A DNA stretch of 64,000 nt, taken from the NCBI RefSeq assembly GCF_030362835.1, contig NZ_JAUCGQ010000001.1:682001-746000 (forward strand), in the 5' to 3' direction. This stretch comes from Cellulomonas alba. GTDB taxonomy: Bacteria > Actinomycetota > Actinomycetes > Actinomycetales > Cellulomonadaceae. The notes beneath the pieces are model-generated. The model was not told the origin of the DNA. It was given only the letters and a program-made list of their open reading frames with translations, and made no database searches. Positions 16,202 through 24,947 of the stretch are shown piece after piece. Position numbers and translations under genes: made by a program. Within the stretch, counting starts at the first letter, position 1, and every line of letters starts with the position of its first letter.

Positions 16202-16762
16202 TCAGGAGTGGGGGACGCCGCCGAGCGCGGCGACGACGGGTCCCGTCGCCACGACCGCGCCGAAGATGCCTCCGGAGAAGCGGATGCTCGACAACGCGGC
16301 CGGCGCGAGCGCCGCGTCCCACGGCTCGCACGCGTCGGCGACCGTCGCGCACTCGTAGCCCCGGTCGTTGGCCGCGCGCAGCGTCGAGTGCACGCCGGTC
16401 TCGAGCCAACGGCCGGTCACCAGGAGCGTGGTCCGGCCGAGCCGCCGGAGCACGGCGTCGAGCGGCGAGCCGTCGAACCCGTTCCAGCCGGGCGCCGCGA
16501 CCGTGACGTCGCCGGGCTCGACGACGGGCGGTGGGCCGTCGGGGACGGCGCCGGCCCGCGGGGGCCCGGCCGGCGCCGTCCCGACGTCGACGTGCACGAC
16601 CGGGCAGCCCGCACCCCTGGCGGCCGCGGCGACGCGCGCCGCCGCCCGGCCCGCCAGGCCGCCTCCTGCGGACCCGGCGCTCGCGATCGCGAGCACCGCC
16701 CAGGAGGCGACGTCGGCGCCGTCGTACGGCCAGGGGTACGGCTCGCTGCCCAGCACGTGCAC
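16202..16762 (-). CDS. Degenerate isochorismatase-fold paralogue without catalytic residues
   Basis: A 186-residue paralogue of the next gene, sharing PYPWPYDG at the start and VHSTLRAANDRGYEC near the end. All three catalytic residues are changed: the Asp region IDWQVDF is AIASAGS, the Lys region is AAPGWNG, and the Cys of TTDVCVH is Gly in LETGVH. The frame is intact and codon use is normal, so it looks like a kept pseudoenzyme rather than a decaying gene. Start is GTG 16762 (5 nt after the lipoprotein stop) or GTG 16756; neither has a good ribosome site. Possible role as a partner subunit is inference. Confidence 0.75.
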   Translation of the reverse strand: MHVLGSEPYPWPYDGADVASWAVLAIASAGSAGGGLAGRAAARVAAAARGAGCPVVHVDVGTAPAGPPRAGAVPDGPPPVVEPGDVTVAAPGWNGFDGSPLDAVLRRLGRTTLLVTGRWLETGVHSTLRAANDRGYECATVADACEPWDAALAPAALSSIRFSGGIFGAVVATGPVVAALGGVPHS

Positions 16763-16767
16763 GCCGG

Positions 16768-17934
16768 TCAGCCGTTCGACTTCGGCAGCTCGCCGACGAC
16801 GCCCTTGACGAGGCAGCTCCACGAGTTGACCTCTTCGTAGGTCGCCTTGTGGCCGGCCGGGACCAGGACCGTTCCGTCCTGGCAGGAGATCGGCCCGACG
16901 AACGGCGACGCGTCGGGCTTCTTGAGCGCCTCCTCGGCGGCCTCGATCTTGGACTTGACCTCGGCGCTCACGGACGAGCCGATCGACGCGAGCTCGATGG
17001 GGTTGTTCCCCTTCGCGAACGAGCCCACCCAGTTGGCGTTGTACTCGCTGCCCTTGAAGGTCCCGCCCTGGACCGCCTTGATCTCGTTCTCGTACAGCGG
17101 CGCCCAGTTCCAGGCCGAGCCGGTCAGCCAGCCCTCCGGGTACAGCGACTGCGCGTCGTAGTGGTAGCCGACGAACTTCTTGCCCGCCGTCTTGACCGCC
17201 TGCAGGATCGTCGCCTGGCAGTCCTGGTGGTCGGAGATCACGTCGACGCCCTGGCCGATCAGCGAGCTCACGGCCTGCTTCTGCTTGACGGGGTCGCACC
17301 AGCTCGACGTGGTCTCGACGTACGTCGTCGCGGTCGGGTCGACCTGCTGCGCACCGAGCTCGAACCCGTTGATGTTCGCCAGCGTCTGCGCGATCGGGAA
17401 CGCGTAGATGAAGCCGAGCTTGTGGCTCTGCGTCGCGCCGCCGGCCGCCATGCCGCCCAGGCTCACCGGGTCGTAGGACTCGCCCCAGTAGGTGCCGAAG
17501 TTGGCCGGGAAGGCCGACGTCACGAAGCCGCCCTGGTGCAGGACGACGACGTCGGGGTGGGACTCGGCGAACTTCTGCGCGTAGGGCAGGTAGCCGTAGC
17601 TGGTCGCGAAGATGACCTTCGCGCCCTTGTCGACCATCGCCTGCATCGTCTGCGTGACGTTGCTGTTCTCGGGGATCTGCTCGGCCGTCAGGACCTTGAT
17701 GCCGAGGTCCTTCTTGACCTTCTCCGCCGCGTCGGCGACGGCCTCGTTGTAGCCGGCGTCCTTGGTCGAGCCGACCATGACGAACCCGGCGGTGAACGAC
17801 GAGCCGGTGCTCGAGCCGGACGAGCCGGACGTGCCCGACGAGCCGGTGCCCGACGACGCGCACGCGCCCAGGGCGGCGATGCTGGTCGCGAGCCCGACGG
17901 CGCCGGCGGCGCGCAGGAAGCTCCTCTTGATCAC
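16768..17934 (-). CDS. BMP family ABC transporter substrate-binding lipoprotein
   Basis: A 388-residue lipoprotein with signal MIKRSFLRAAGAVGLATSIAAL and lipobox LGAC (Cys at 24), then a Ser/Gly linker. The mature part has the BMP (basic membrane protein, PnrA-like) layout: FTAGFVMVGSTKDAGYNEAV, VIFATSYGYLPYAQKFAE, VDVISDHQDCQATILQAVK. BMP proteins usually bind nucleosides, purines or related ring compounds, so the importer may carry a ureido-heterocycle. It sits 130 nt downstream of the second permease gene; the gap holds a 13-bp tandem repeat. Confidence 0.93.
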   Translation of the reverse strand: MIKRSFLRAAGAVGLATSIAALGACASSGTGSSGTSGSSGSSTGSSFTAGFVMVGSTKDAGYNEAVADAAEKVKKDLGIKVLTAEQIPENSNVTQTMQAMVDKGAKVIFATSYGYLPYAQKFAESHPDVVVLHQGGFVTSAFPANFGTYWGESYDPVSLGGMAAGGATQSHKLGFIYAFPIAQTLANINGFELGAQQVDPTATTYVETTSSWCDPVKQKQAVSSLIGQGVDVISDHQDCQATILQAVKTAGKKFVGYHYDAQSLYPEGWLTGSAWNWAPLYENEIKAVQGGTFKGSEYNANWVGSFAKGNNPIELASIGSSVSAEVKSKIEAAEEALKKPDASPFVGPISCQDGTVLVPAGHKATYEEVNSWSCLVKGVVGELPKSNG

Positions 17935-18001
17935 GGATGTGCCTCTCTCTCGGGGTGGGGAGGACGTGCTCGGGAAGGCGTGCGGTCGGAGGGACGGGGC
18001 C

Positions 18002-18060
18002 GGACGGGTGGGTTGGAGGGGTAGGCCGGAGGGGTAGGTCGGAGGGGTGGGCCGGAGGGC
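18002..18060. repeat. 13-bp tandem repeat, about 4.5 copies
   Basis: Units begin at 18002, 18015, 18028, 18041 and a partial at 18054, with consensus GGAGGGGTAGGCC. It lies between permease 2 and the lipoprotein gene. On the coding strand it is a C-rich tract without secondary structure that I can see; it might adjust lipoprotein expression relative to the membrane subunits, and copy number may vary between strains. Confidence 0.85.
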
Positions 18061-18063
18061 GCG

Positions 18064-18975
18064 TCAGAGCGACGATCCGATGGCCGCACGCAGCGACTCG
18101 GGGCCCCACCACCGACCGCGCGCCGAGGTGAGGACGAGCGCGAGCACGGTGAGCACGTACGGCAGGACGTCGAGCACGTACTGGTTGACGGCGACGCCGT
18201 GCGCCTGGACGACCGTCCCGGCCGCGAGCGCGAACCCGAACAGGTACGAGCCGGCCATCGTCCAGACGGGGCTCCACCGCGCGAACGAGACGATCGCCAC
18301 GGCGACGAACCCGTAGCCGTTCGTCATGCCGTCGCTCCAGTTGCCGACCGATCCGAGGGTCAGCGCCACGCCGCCCAGACCGGCGAGCGCGCCACCGGTG
18401 ACGACGGCGACCATCCGGGTCAGCTGGGGCCGACGGCCCGCGGCGAGCACGACCTCGGGCCGCTCCCCCGTCGCGCAGAGCACGAGCCCGGCCCGGGTGC
18501 GGTGGACGACCCACCACGTCAGCGGCACGAGCACGTAGCCGAGGTAGACGAGCGGCGACTGGTCGAACAGCGCGGTGCCGACCACCGGCAGGTCGGCCAG
18601 GAACGGGATGCGGATCGGGGCCATCGGGTCGACGACCTCGCCGTAGAACCCGGCGCCGACCACGGACGTCACGCCCAGCACGAGGAACCAGACGACGAGG
18701 CCGCTGGCGAGCTGGTTCGCGCGCCACCGGACCACGGCGACGGCGTGCACCAGCCCGGCGACCGCCCCGGCGGCGACGCCGGCGGCGAGGCCCAGCGGCA
18801 GGCTGCCGGTGCCGAGCGCCACGCCGACCCCCGTCATGGCGCCCGCGAGCATCCCGCCCTCGGTGCCGAGATTGATGACCCCGCTGCGCTCCGACACGAG
18901 CTCTCCGAGCGCGGGGAACAGCAGGACCGTGCCGACGCTCAGCGCGCCGACGAGCATCTGCTCGAACGCGTCCAT
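18064..18975 (-). CDS. BMP-type ABC transporter permease, second
   Basis: A 303-residue inner-membrane permease of the branched-chain/nucleoside type (YufQ-like). About eight hydrophobic helices; SERSGVINLGTEGGMLAGAMTG near residue 28 is the conserved family block. Its ATG shares a base with the stop of the first permease (TGATG), so the two are coupled. It forms the translocation pore with its partner and works with the double ATPase and BMP lipoprotein. Start at 18975. Confidence 0.92.
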   Translation of the reverse strand: MDAFEQMLVGALSVGTVLLFPALGELVSERSGVINLGTEGGMLAGAMTGVGVALGTGSLPLGLAAGVAAGAVAGLVHAVAVVRWRANQLASGLVVWFLVLGVTSVVGAGFYGEVVDPMAPIRIPFLADLPVVGTALFDQSPLVYLGYVLVPLTWWVVHRTRAGLVLCATGERPEVVLAAGRRPQLTRMVAVVTGGALAGLGGVALTLGSVGNWSDGMTNGYGFVAVAIVSFARWSPVWTMAGSYLFGFALAAGTVVQAHGVAVNQYVLDVLPYVLTVLALVLTSARGRWWGPESLRAAIGSSL

Positions 18976-20069
18976 CAGGCGAACTCCTCCTTCCGGCGCC
19001 CGGCGACGAAGAGCGTCGTCAGGACGATGAGACCGAGCAGGACGTTGACCGTGCTGCCGGGCAGCCCCTCGGTGAGCTGGAGGCCGTTGCCGCTGTTCGC
19101 GATCGCGCTGAACAGCACCGCCGAGCCGAGCACCGCGAACGGCTTGTTGCCGCCGACGAACGCGGCGAGGAACGCGACGTACCCGAACGAGGCCGTCATG
19201 CCCGGCCGCAGCGCCCCCTCGACGCTCATGAGGTTGAGCGCACCGCCGAGCCCCGCGAGCAGGCCGCCCGCTGCCATCGAGCCGAGGAGCAGCCGCCGCA
19301 CGGGCAGGCCCGAGCGGCGCGCGGCCTCGACGTTGCCGCCGGCGACCCGCAGCGCGAATCCCCAGCCCGTCCGCGTGAGCAGGAACCAGACCACGACGAC
19401 GACCAGGAGGGTCAGCGGCACGGCCCAGGTGAGGTCGAGCGAGCCGATCTTCGGGAGCATCTGCTCGGGCGCGAGCGGCCGCGTCTGCGGCAGGCTGCCG
19501 GCGCCGCCGTCGCGCCAGACCTCGTAGATCGCGTAGAGCATCACGTCGGCGGCGATGAAGTTGAAGAACAGCGTCGTCACGGACTCCGACGCGCCGAGCC
19601 GCACGCGGAGCCAGCCGCAGATGCCGCACCAGACCGCACCCGCGAGCGCGCCCGCGAGCGCGATCAGCGTCCAGCCCACGAGCCCGCCGCGGCCGTGCAG
19701 CCCGAGCCCGACGCCGATCGCGGCAACCGAGCCGATCATGATCTGGCCCTCGCCGCCGACGTTGACAAGTCCGGCGCGCGCCGGGACGGTGCACGCGAGC
19801 GCCGCGAGCACGATCGGGACCGACCGGATGAGCGTCTGCTGCAGCGTCTGCCAGTCGAGCACCGACGAGTTCAGCATCGTGCTGAACAGCGTCGACGCGT
19901 TGGCACCCTGGGCCACCGCGAAGGCGGCGAACACCAGCAGGCAGACGGCGTACGCGGCGACGGCGAGCACCGCGCGGTGCCACCAAGGGCGGCCGAGGTA
20001 GTCCTCCGGCGCGGGGCGGGTCGCCCGGCCGGCCGTGCGGGCCTTGACGGGCTCGTCGACGACGCTCAT
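18975..20069 (-). CDS. BMP-type ABC transporter permease, first
   Basis: A 364-residue permease (YufP-like). A 25-residue cytoplasmic lead, then transmembrane helices from [20 protein letters not shown] onward; the block [22 protein letters not shown] is the same conserved element as NLGTEGG in its partner. ATG 20069 overlaps the ATPase stop (ATGA). The C-terminus ends RRKEEFA. Works as a heterodimer with the next gene product. Confidence 0.92.
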   Translation of the reverse strand: MSVVDEPVKARTAGRATRPAPEDYLGRPWWHRAVLAVAAYAVCLLVFAAFAVAQGANASTLFSTMLNSSVLDWQTLQQTLIRSVPIVLAALACTVPARAGLVNVGGEGQIMIGSVAAIGVGLGLHGRGGLVGWTLIALAGALAGAVWCGICGWLRVRLGASESVTTLFFNFIAADVMLYAIYEVWRDGGAGSLPQTRPLAPEQMLPKIGSLDLTWAVPLTLLVVVVVWFLLTRTGWGFALRVAGGNVEAARRSGLPVRRLLLGSMAAGGLLAGLGGALNLMSVEGALRPGMTASFGYVAFLAAFVGGNKPFAVLGSAVLFSAIANSGNGLQLTEGLPGSTVNVLLGLIVLTTLFVAGRRKEEFA

Positions 20070-21652
20070 GCGGCCACCCCCTCACCGAGGTCACTGGTCA
20101 TCAGGGCTCCCAGCTGCTCGCGCGTCGCGGACGCCGCCGACACCATCCCGGCGACGTGGCCGCCGCTCAGCACGGCGACGCGGTCGCTGAGCGCGAGCAG
20201 CTCGTCGAGGTCCTCGGACACGAGCACGACGGCGGCGCCGCGCGCCCGGGCGTCGAGGATCAGCTCGTGCGTGCGGGCGGCCGTCAGCACGTCGAGCCCG
20301 CGCGTGGGGTACGACGCGACGACGAGCCGCGCGTCGCCCGTGAGCGCGAGCGTGAGCATGACGCGCTGGACGTTGCCGCCGGACAGGCGGTCGAGCCGGC
20401 GGCGCGGCTCGGCGGTGCGCAGGCCGGCCTCGGCGTCGCGCCCGGCGAACCGCCGCATCGCTGCCCGGACGTCGAACCGCTTGCCCGTGGTGGTGGCCGA
20501 GTCCCAGAGGGCGGCGTGCTGGCCGATCGTGAGCGTCCGCACCACGAACTGCCGGCTCGGGTGCGGCACGACGTCGACGACCCCGGCGCGCCGGAACGCG
20601 AGTGGGCTGGTGAGCGGCTCGCCGCCGACCCGGACCTCGCCGGCGGACGCCGTGACGGCGCCGACCAGCAGGTCGACGAGCTCCGCCTGGCCGTTCCCGG
20701 CCACTCCGGCGACGCCGAGGATCTCGCCGGCCGCGACCTCGAGGTCCACGCCCGCGAGCGCACGGCTCCCGTCGGGCCGCTCGATGTCGACCGCCCGCAC
20801 GGACAGCACCGACGGCGCGTCGGGCGGCACCGCCGCGGTGCCCGCGCCCACCGCCGGCTCGTCGGACGGCGCACCGGTGACGGGGTCGACGCCGCGGTCG
20901 CGGCGGCTGACCGCCGTGACGCTGCGTCCGACCATCGCCTGCACGAGCTCGTCGTCGGAGAGCGACGCCGGGTCGGCGTCGGCGAGCACCGTGCGCCCCC
21001 CGCGCAGCACCGTGACGCGGTCGGCGATCTGCCGGACCTCGCCGATCTTGTGCGCGATGAGCACCACGCCGACCCCGCGCGCGGCGAGTCGCCGGACCAC
21101 GCTGAACAGCGCGCCGACCTCCTGCGGCGTGAGCACGCTGGTCGGCTCGTCGAGGATCAGCAGCCGCGCGCCGGCGAGCAGCACCTTGAGCAGCTCGACG
21201 CGCTGCCACTCGCCGATGGAGAGGTCGCGCACGCGGGCCGTGGGGTCGACCTCGAGGCCGTACTCGAGCGACGCCGCGGCGATCCGGTCCTGGATGGCGC
21301 GCCGGTGCAGCACGCGCGCCGTGTCGGGCAGCTGGAGGGCGACGTTCTCCCAGACGGTCAGCGCCGGGACCAGCCGCAGGTCCTGGAACACCATGCCGAC
21401 GCCGAGGTCGCGGGCCACGGCGGGCGAGGCGATGTCCACCTCGGCGCCGTCGACCACGAAGCGGCCGCCGTCAGGCCGGTGGATGCCGTAGAGCGCCTTG
21501 ACCAGCGTGCTCTTCCCGGCGCCGTTCTCGCCCAGCAGGCAGTGGACCTCGCCCGCGCGGACGGTGAAGCTCACGTCGTCGTTGGCGACGAGGCTGCCGA
21601 ACTGCTTCGTCAGGCCCTCGACGGCGAGCAGAGGGACGGTCCCGCCCGTCAT
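20066..21652 (-). CDS. BMP-type ABC transporter double ATPase
   Basis: A 528-residue protein with two fused ABC domains (RbsA/YufO type). First half: Walker [10 protein letters not shown], signature [10 protein letters not shown], Walker [14 protein letters not shown]. Second half: the Walker A is replaced by [10 protein letters not shown], signature [10 protein letters not shown], Walker [13 protein letters not shown], so only the first site is canonical, as is usual in this family. First gene of the operon. Start ATG 21652 chosen at the first conserved residues ([19 protein letters not shown]); the frame runs upstream without conservation. Two palindromes lie 20-50 nt before it. Confidence 0.93.
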   Translation of the reverse strand: MTGGTVPLLAVEGLTKQFGSLVANDDVSFTVRAGEVHCLLGENGAGKSTLVKALYGIHRPDGGRFVVDGAEVDIASPAVARDLGVGMVFQDLRLVPALTVWENVALQLPDTARVLHRRAIQDRIAAASLEYGLEVDPTARVRDLSIGEWQRVELLKVLLAGARLLILDEPTSVLTPQEVGALFSVVRRLAARGVGVVLIAHKIGEVRQIADRVTVLRGGRTVLADADPASLSDDELVQAMVGRSVTAVSRRDRGVDPVTGAPSDEPAVGAGTAAVPPDAPSVLSVRAVDIERPDGSRALAGVDLEVAAGEILGVAGVAGNGQAELVDLLVGAVTASAGEVRVGGEPLTSPLAFRRAGVVDVVPHPSRQFVVRTLTIGQHAALWDSATTTGKRFDVRAAMRRFAGRDAEAGLRTAEPRRRLDRLSGGNVQRVMLTLALTGDARLVVASYPTRGLDVLTAARTHELILDARARGAAVVLVSEDLDELLALSDRVAVLSGGHVAGMVSAASATREQLGALMTSDLGEGVAA

Positions 21653-21672
21653 GCGCGGGACTCCCCGAATGC

Positions 21673-21704
21673 TGCATCCAGAGATGCATACGCGGTTGTA
21701 TACA
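21673..21704 (-). promoter_or_regulatory. Candidate GntR operators upstream of the BMP-importer operon
   Basis: Two palindromes lie in the leader: TGCATC-N4-GATGCA (21673-21688) and TGTATACA (21697-21704). TGTATACA-type sites are known for FCD-class GntR proteins, and the only GntR gene in the window is inside this operon, so autoregulation is likely. No confident -35/-10 pair was found. Confidence 0.5.
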
Positions 21705-21845
21705 CACTCGTGGTCGCGTCTCCCAGGGACGCGAAGGGGGTGGCCATGCGAGGAACGTAGGGACGGATTGTTTCCGGCCGGTCTCCGTCCCTCGACAGTT
21801 CTGGGTCGGGTTCGCCGGACTCTCGGCGGTGCCATGTCGCGTCCC

Positions 21846-21851
21846 TACAGT
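21846..21851 (+). promoter_or_regulatory. -10 box of a probable leaderless hydrolase transcript
   Basis: TACAGT ends 6 nt before the ATG at 21858; there is no ribosome site. No recognisable -35. Confidence 0.35.
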
Positions 21852-21857
21852 GACGCC

Positions 21858-22502
21858 ATGCATGTCGTGCTCGTCCACGGTGCCGCCGTCGACCCGGCCG
21901 TCTGGGAGCCCACCGCGAGGGCGATCGCCCACCGGACGGGCCTCCGCGTCGAGACCCCGGCTCGACCTCAGTCGGGCGACCTGGACACCGAGCTCGCGTT
22001 CCTCGCCCCCTGGTGCGTCGGCGCCTACGTGATCGGCGTCAGCGGCGGCGCGACGCTGGGGCTCGAGCTCGCCGCCCGGGGCGCGCCCCTGGCCGGCGCC
22101 CTGCTCCACGAGCCGGCGGCGGGCTCGCTCGCGCCCGGGCTGCTGCGGCACGTCGTCCAGGGGTTCGCCGACGACGGCGTCGCGGGCTTCGGCCGAGCGT
22201 TGTACGGACCGACGTGGGACCCCACGTGCACCACCGCCGACAGCGCGACCGTGGGCGCCGAGCTCGCGATGTTCCGGAATTTCGAGCCGCGACCGTTCGC
22301 CCCCGCCGTGAACGTCGTGCTCACGGTCGGTGCGAACTCTCCCCCGCCGCGCTACGCCTCGGTCCGCGCACTGTCCGACCTGCTCGGGGTCCCGTGGCGC
22401 ATCCAGCCCGGCGTCGGGCATGCCGCGCACCTCGAGGGCGGCTACCTGCCCGGCGGCTCGACGCCCGAGCTCGACCGATGGGTGGCGACGCGGCAGGGCT
22501 GA
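21858..22502 (+). CDS. Alpha/beta hydrolase
   Basis: A 214-residue alpha/beta-hydrolase fold protein. The oxyanion segment is MHVVLVHGAAVDPAVW; the nucleophile elbow is GVSGGATLGLEL (G-x-S-x-G); the C-terminal His is in GVGHAAHLEGG. The acid is probably in the strand after VVLTVGA, but I cannot place it surely. The cap region is short. Substrate unknown. Divergent from the BMP operon and convergent with the DHA2 pump. Start ATG 21858 fits a leaderless mRNA. Confidence 0.85.
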   Translation: MHVVLVHGAAVDPAVWEPTARAIAHRTGLRVETPARPQSGDLDTELAFLAPWCVGAYVIGVSGGATLGLELAARGAPLAGALLHEPAAGSLAPGLLRHVVQGFADDGVAGFGRALYGPTWDPTCTTADSATVGAELAMFRNFEPRPFAPAVNVVLTVGANSPPPRYASVRALSDLLGVPWRIQPGVGHAAHLEGGYLPGGSTPELDRWVATRQG

Positions 22503-22593
22503 CGAGCGCCTCGTGGACGTGACGCACGGCGCGCGGCGCGCCGCTCACCCGCGACCGCGCCGCGACGGACGCCATCGGCCGGATCCGACACCC

Positions 22594-24093
22594 TCAGTGC
22601 GCGAGCACCGGCCCCTCCGCCAGCTCGGGGGTGGGCTCGACGGCCGCACGAGCCGCGCGGTCGGTCCGGGTCCGGAAGAGGCTCGCCGCGACGATCGCGC
22701 CGAGCACGAAGATCCCTGCCGACCAGACGTACGCCACGGAGAAGCTGTGCAGCGCACCGGCGGCGATCACGTCGGGCGTCGCCGGCCCGTGGTCACGCAC
22801 GTACGCGGTCGCCGCGGTCGCCGCGAGGGTGTTGAGGACGGCGGTCCCGATCGCGCCGCCGACCTGCTGGCTGGTCGAGACCATCGCGGAGGCGGCACCG
22901 GCCTGCCGTCGCGCGACCCCGAGCGTCGCGAACTGGAACGACGACGGCATGATCGAGCCCATCGCGATGCCCATCCCGATGAGGCCGACGAGCACGTGGG
23001 GGTACCCGCTCCCGGCCTCGAGCGTGCTGAGCCACAGCATCGAGAGCGCGCCGATCACCATGCCCACCGGCACGAGCACCTTCGGCCCGATCCGGGGCAC
23101 CAGGATGTTCGTCTGGATCTGCGCGGTGATGATGATGAAGACGACCATCGGCAGGAACGCGACGCCGGTCTGCTGCGGCGAGTACCCGAGCGTCAGCTGC
23201 AGGTAGTACGTCAGGAACAGGAACACGCCGAACATGCCGGATCCGGCGACGAGGATCGAGAGGAACCCTGCCCCGCGGTCGCGGTCGACGACGACCTCGA
23301 GCGGCAGCAGCGGGTGCGCGGCCGACCGCTGCCGCACCACGAACGCGGCCAGGAGCAGGACGCTCGCCGCGAGCGAGCCCCAGACGAGCGGCGCGTCCCA
23401 GCCCTTCGGCTCGGCCTGCGAGAAGCCGAACACGAGCGCGAACAGCCCGGTCGAGCCGAGGATGACGCCCGGGACGTCGATCTGCGTGCTGTGCGTCTCC
23501 TCGCGCCGCGGCAGCAGCATCGTGCCCGCGACCAGGGCGATCGCCGCGATGAAGACGTTGACGTAGAGGTTCCAGCGCCAGTTGAAGTTCTCCGTCAGGT
23601 AGCCACCGAGCAGCAGGCCGATCGCGCCGCCGATGCCGGCGATCGCGCCGAACACCCCGAACGCGCGGGCGCGCTCCTTCGGGATCGTGAACGTTGTCGT
23701 GAGCACCGACAGCGCCGACGGTGCGAGCACGGCGGCGAACATCCCCTGCAGCGCCCGGGCGCCGACGAGGAACTCGAAGCTCCGCGCCGCACCGCCGAGG
23801 GCGGAGGCCACGGCGAACCCGACGAGTCCGATGAGGAACATGCGGCGGCGCCCGAACATGTCGGAGAGCCGCCCGCCGAGCAGCAGGAGGCTGCCGAACG
23901 CGAGCGCGTACGCGGTGACGACCCACTGGCGGTCGTTGTCGCTGAACCCGAGGTCCTGCTGGGCCGACGGCAGCGCGATGTTCACGATGGTCGCGTCGAG
24001 CACGACCATGAGCTGGGCCAGCGCGACCGTCGCGAGGACGAGCCAGCGGTGGCGGCCCTCGGGGGGCGGGGCGGTGAGGTCCGGTGACGACAT
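22594..24093 (-). CDS. DHA2 family drug efflux transporter (EmrB/QacA type)
   Basis: A 499-residue major facilitator with about 14 predicted transmembrane helices. Motif D-like LDATIVNIALPSAQQDL in helix 1, motif A GGRLSDMFGRRRM after helix 2, and motif C-type GxGxxxGPxxGG analogue GIGGAIGLLLGGYL in helix 5. These place it in the proton-coupled multidrug DHA2 group. Divergent from a TetR gene, which probably represses it through palindromes at 24141-24184. Substrate unknown. Confidence 0.92.
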   Translation of the reverse strand: MSSPDLTAPPPEGRHRWLVLATVALAQLMVVLDATIVNIALPSAQQDLGFSDNDRQWVVTAYALAFGSLLLLGGRLSDMFGRRRMFLIGLVGFAVASALGGAARSFEFLVGARALQGMFAAVLAPSALSVLTTTFTIPKERARAFGVFGAIAGIGGAIGLLLGGYLTENFNWRWNLYVNVFIAAIALVAGTMLLPRREETHSTQIDVPGVILGSTGLFALVFGFSQAEPKGWDAPLVWGSLAASVLLLAAFVVRQRSAAHPLLPLEVVVDRDRGAGFLSILVAGSGMFGVFLFLTYYLQLTLGYSPQQTGVAFLPMVVFIIITAQIQTNILVPRIGPKVLVPVGMVIGALSMLWLSTLEAGSGYPHVLVGLIGMGIAMGSIMPSSFQFATLGVARRQAGAASAMVSTSQQVGGAIGTAVLNTLAATAATAYVRDHGPATPDVIAAGALHSFSVAYVWSAGIFVLGAIVAASLFRTRTDRAARAAVEPTPELAEGPVLAH

Positions 24094-24140
24094 GGCGATG
24101 CTCCTGGGACGTCGTGGTCGATGCCTCCGAGAGTATTCCA

Positions 24141-24184
24141 GAACTCGCTAGTTCCGAAACCCCCCAGTATCGTTGACGTCAACG
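24141..24184. promoter_or_regulatory. Two palindromes between the DHA2 pump and its TetR gene
   Basis: GAACT-CGCT-AGTTC (24141-24154) and the perfect 14-bp palindrome CGTTGACGTCAACG (24171-24184). The second contains TTGACG on both strands, so it may overlap both -35 regions. Typical layout for a TetR repressor that controls itself and an efflux pump. Confidence 0.6.
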
Positions 24185-24220
24185 GTAGGTTGAGGCCCGG
24201 CACGGAGCGGGAGGAGCGCC

Positions 24221-24835
24221 ATGACCAGCGCCCAGGCGGCAGACGACGTCGTCGCGCGCCGCGCGGGGCGCCGGCGCGACGACTCGAAGGACGACGCGAT
24301 CCTTCTCGCGGCGCGCGAGCTGCTCGCCGAGCGTGGCTTCGACGGCATGACGATGGACGCCGTCGCCGCGCGCGCCGGCGCCGGCAAGGCCACCGTCTAC
24401 CGCCGCTGGGCGTCGAAGGTCGAGATGACCGTCGACGCCGTCACCTGCGGCACCGGCGTCCCTCTGACGATCGAGGACCTGCCCGACACCGGCAGCCTGC
24501 GCGACGACCTGATGGCCGTCCGGTTCGGGCGGCACCGGCCCGACGACACCGAGATCATGTCCGGCCTGATGTCGGCCGTCCGGGAGAACCCCGAGGTCGC
24601 GTCCGTGTTCCACGCCCAGTTCGTCCGGTCCCGCATCACACTGATGCGCGACCTGCTCGAACGGGCCCGGCTCCGCGGTGAGCTGCGCGACGACGTCGAC
24701 CTGGACATGGTCGCGTCCGTCGCACCGGCGATGATCGCCTACCGCAAGGTGGTCGCCGGCCAGCGCGTGGACGACGACTTCGTCGTCCGCATGATCGACA
24801 ACGTGATCCTTCCGCTCGTCCTCGACGTTCGCTGA
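24221..24835 (+). CDS. TetR family regulator of the adjacent efflux pump
   Basis: A 204-residue TetR protein. DNA-binding region at about 18-65: DDAILLAARELLAERGFDG, MDAVAARAGAGKATVYRRWASK. The C-terminal domain has the common MLLTR-like shape (ITLMRDLLERARLRGELRDDVDLDMV). Preceded by GGGAGGAG about 6 nt before ATG 24221, so it is normally initiated. Divergent from the DHA2 pump gene and the likely repressor of it. Confidence 0.92.
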   Translation: MTSAQAADDVVARRAGRRRDDSKDDAILLAARELLAERGFDGMTMDAVAARAGAGKATVYRRWASKVEMTVDAVTCGTGVPLTIEDLPDTGSLRDDLMAVRFGRHRPDDTEIMSGLMSAVRENPEVASVFHAQFVRSRITLMRDLLERARLRGELRDDVDLDMVASVAPAMIAYRKVVAGQRVDDDFVVRMIDNVILPLVLDVR

Positions 24836-24935
24836 GCCCACCCGCACCGTGGTGCCTGCGGGGGCACGAACCCGTCCGGCGCGGCGCCCCTCGCAGCGCG
24901 CGCGACTCGCCCGAGCCCTGACCGGCCGCGGCGGT

Positions 24936-24941
24936 TACGGT
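24936..24941 (+). promoter_or_regulatory. -10 box of a probable leaderless phosphatase transcript
   Basis: TACGGT ends 6 nt before the ATG at 24948. No Shine-Dalgarno sequence; no clear -35. Confidence 0.35.
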
Positions 24942-24947
24942 CGGCTC

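Noticed and set aside
18064..20094. 676-codon frame suggesting fused permeases
   Set aside because: Upstream part is the wrong frame of the first permease; the second permease begins at ATG 18975, right at the first gene's stop.
22503..22593. Bidirectional terminator between the hydrolase and DHA2 pump genes
   Set aside because: GGCGCGC-G-GCGCGCC (22529-22543) has only a one-base centre, so any hairpin would be weak; left unassigned.
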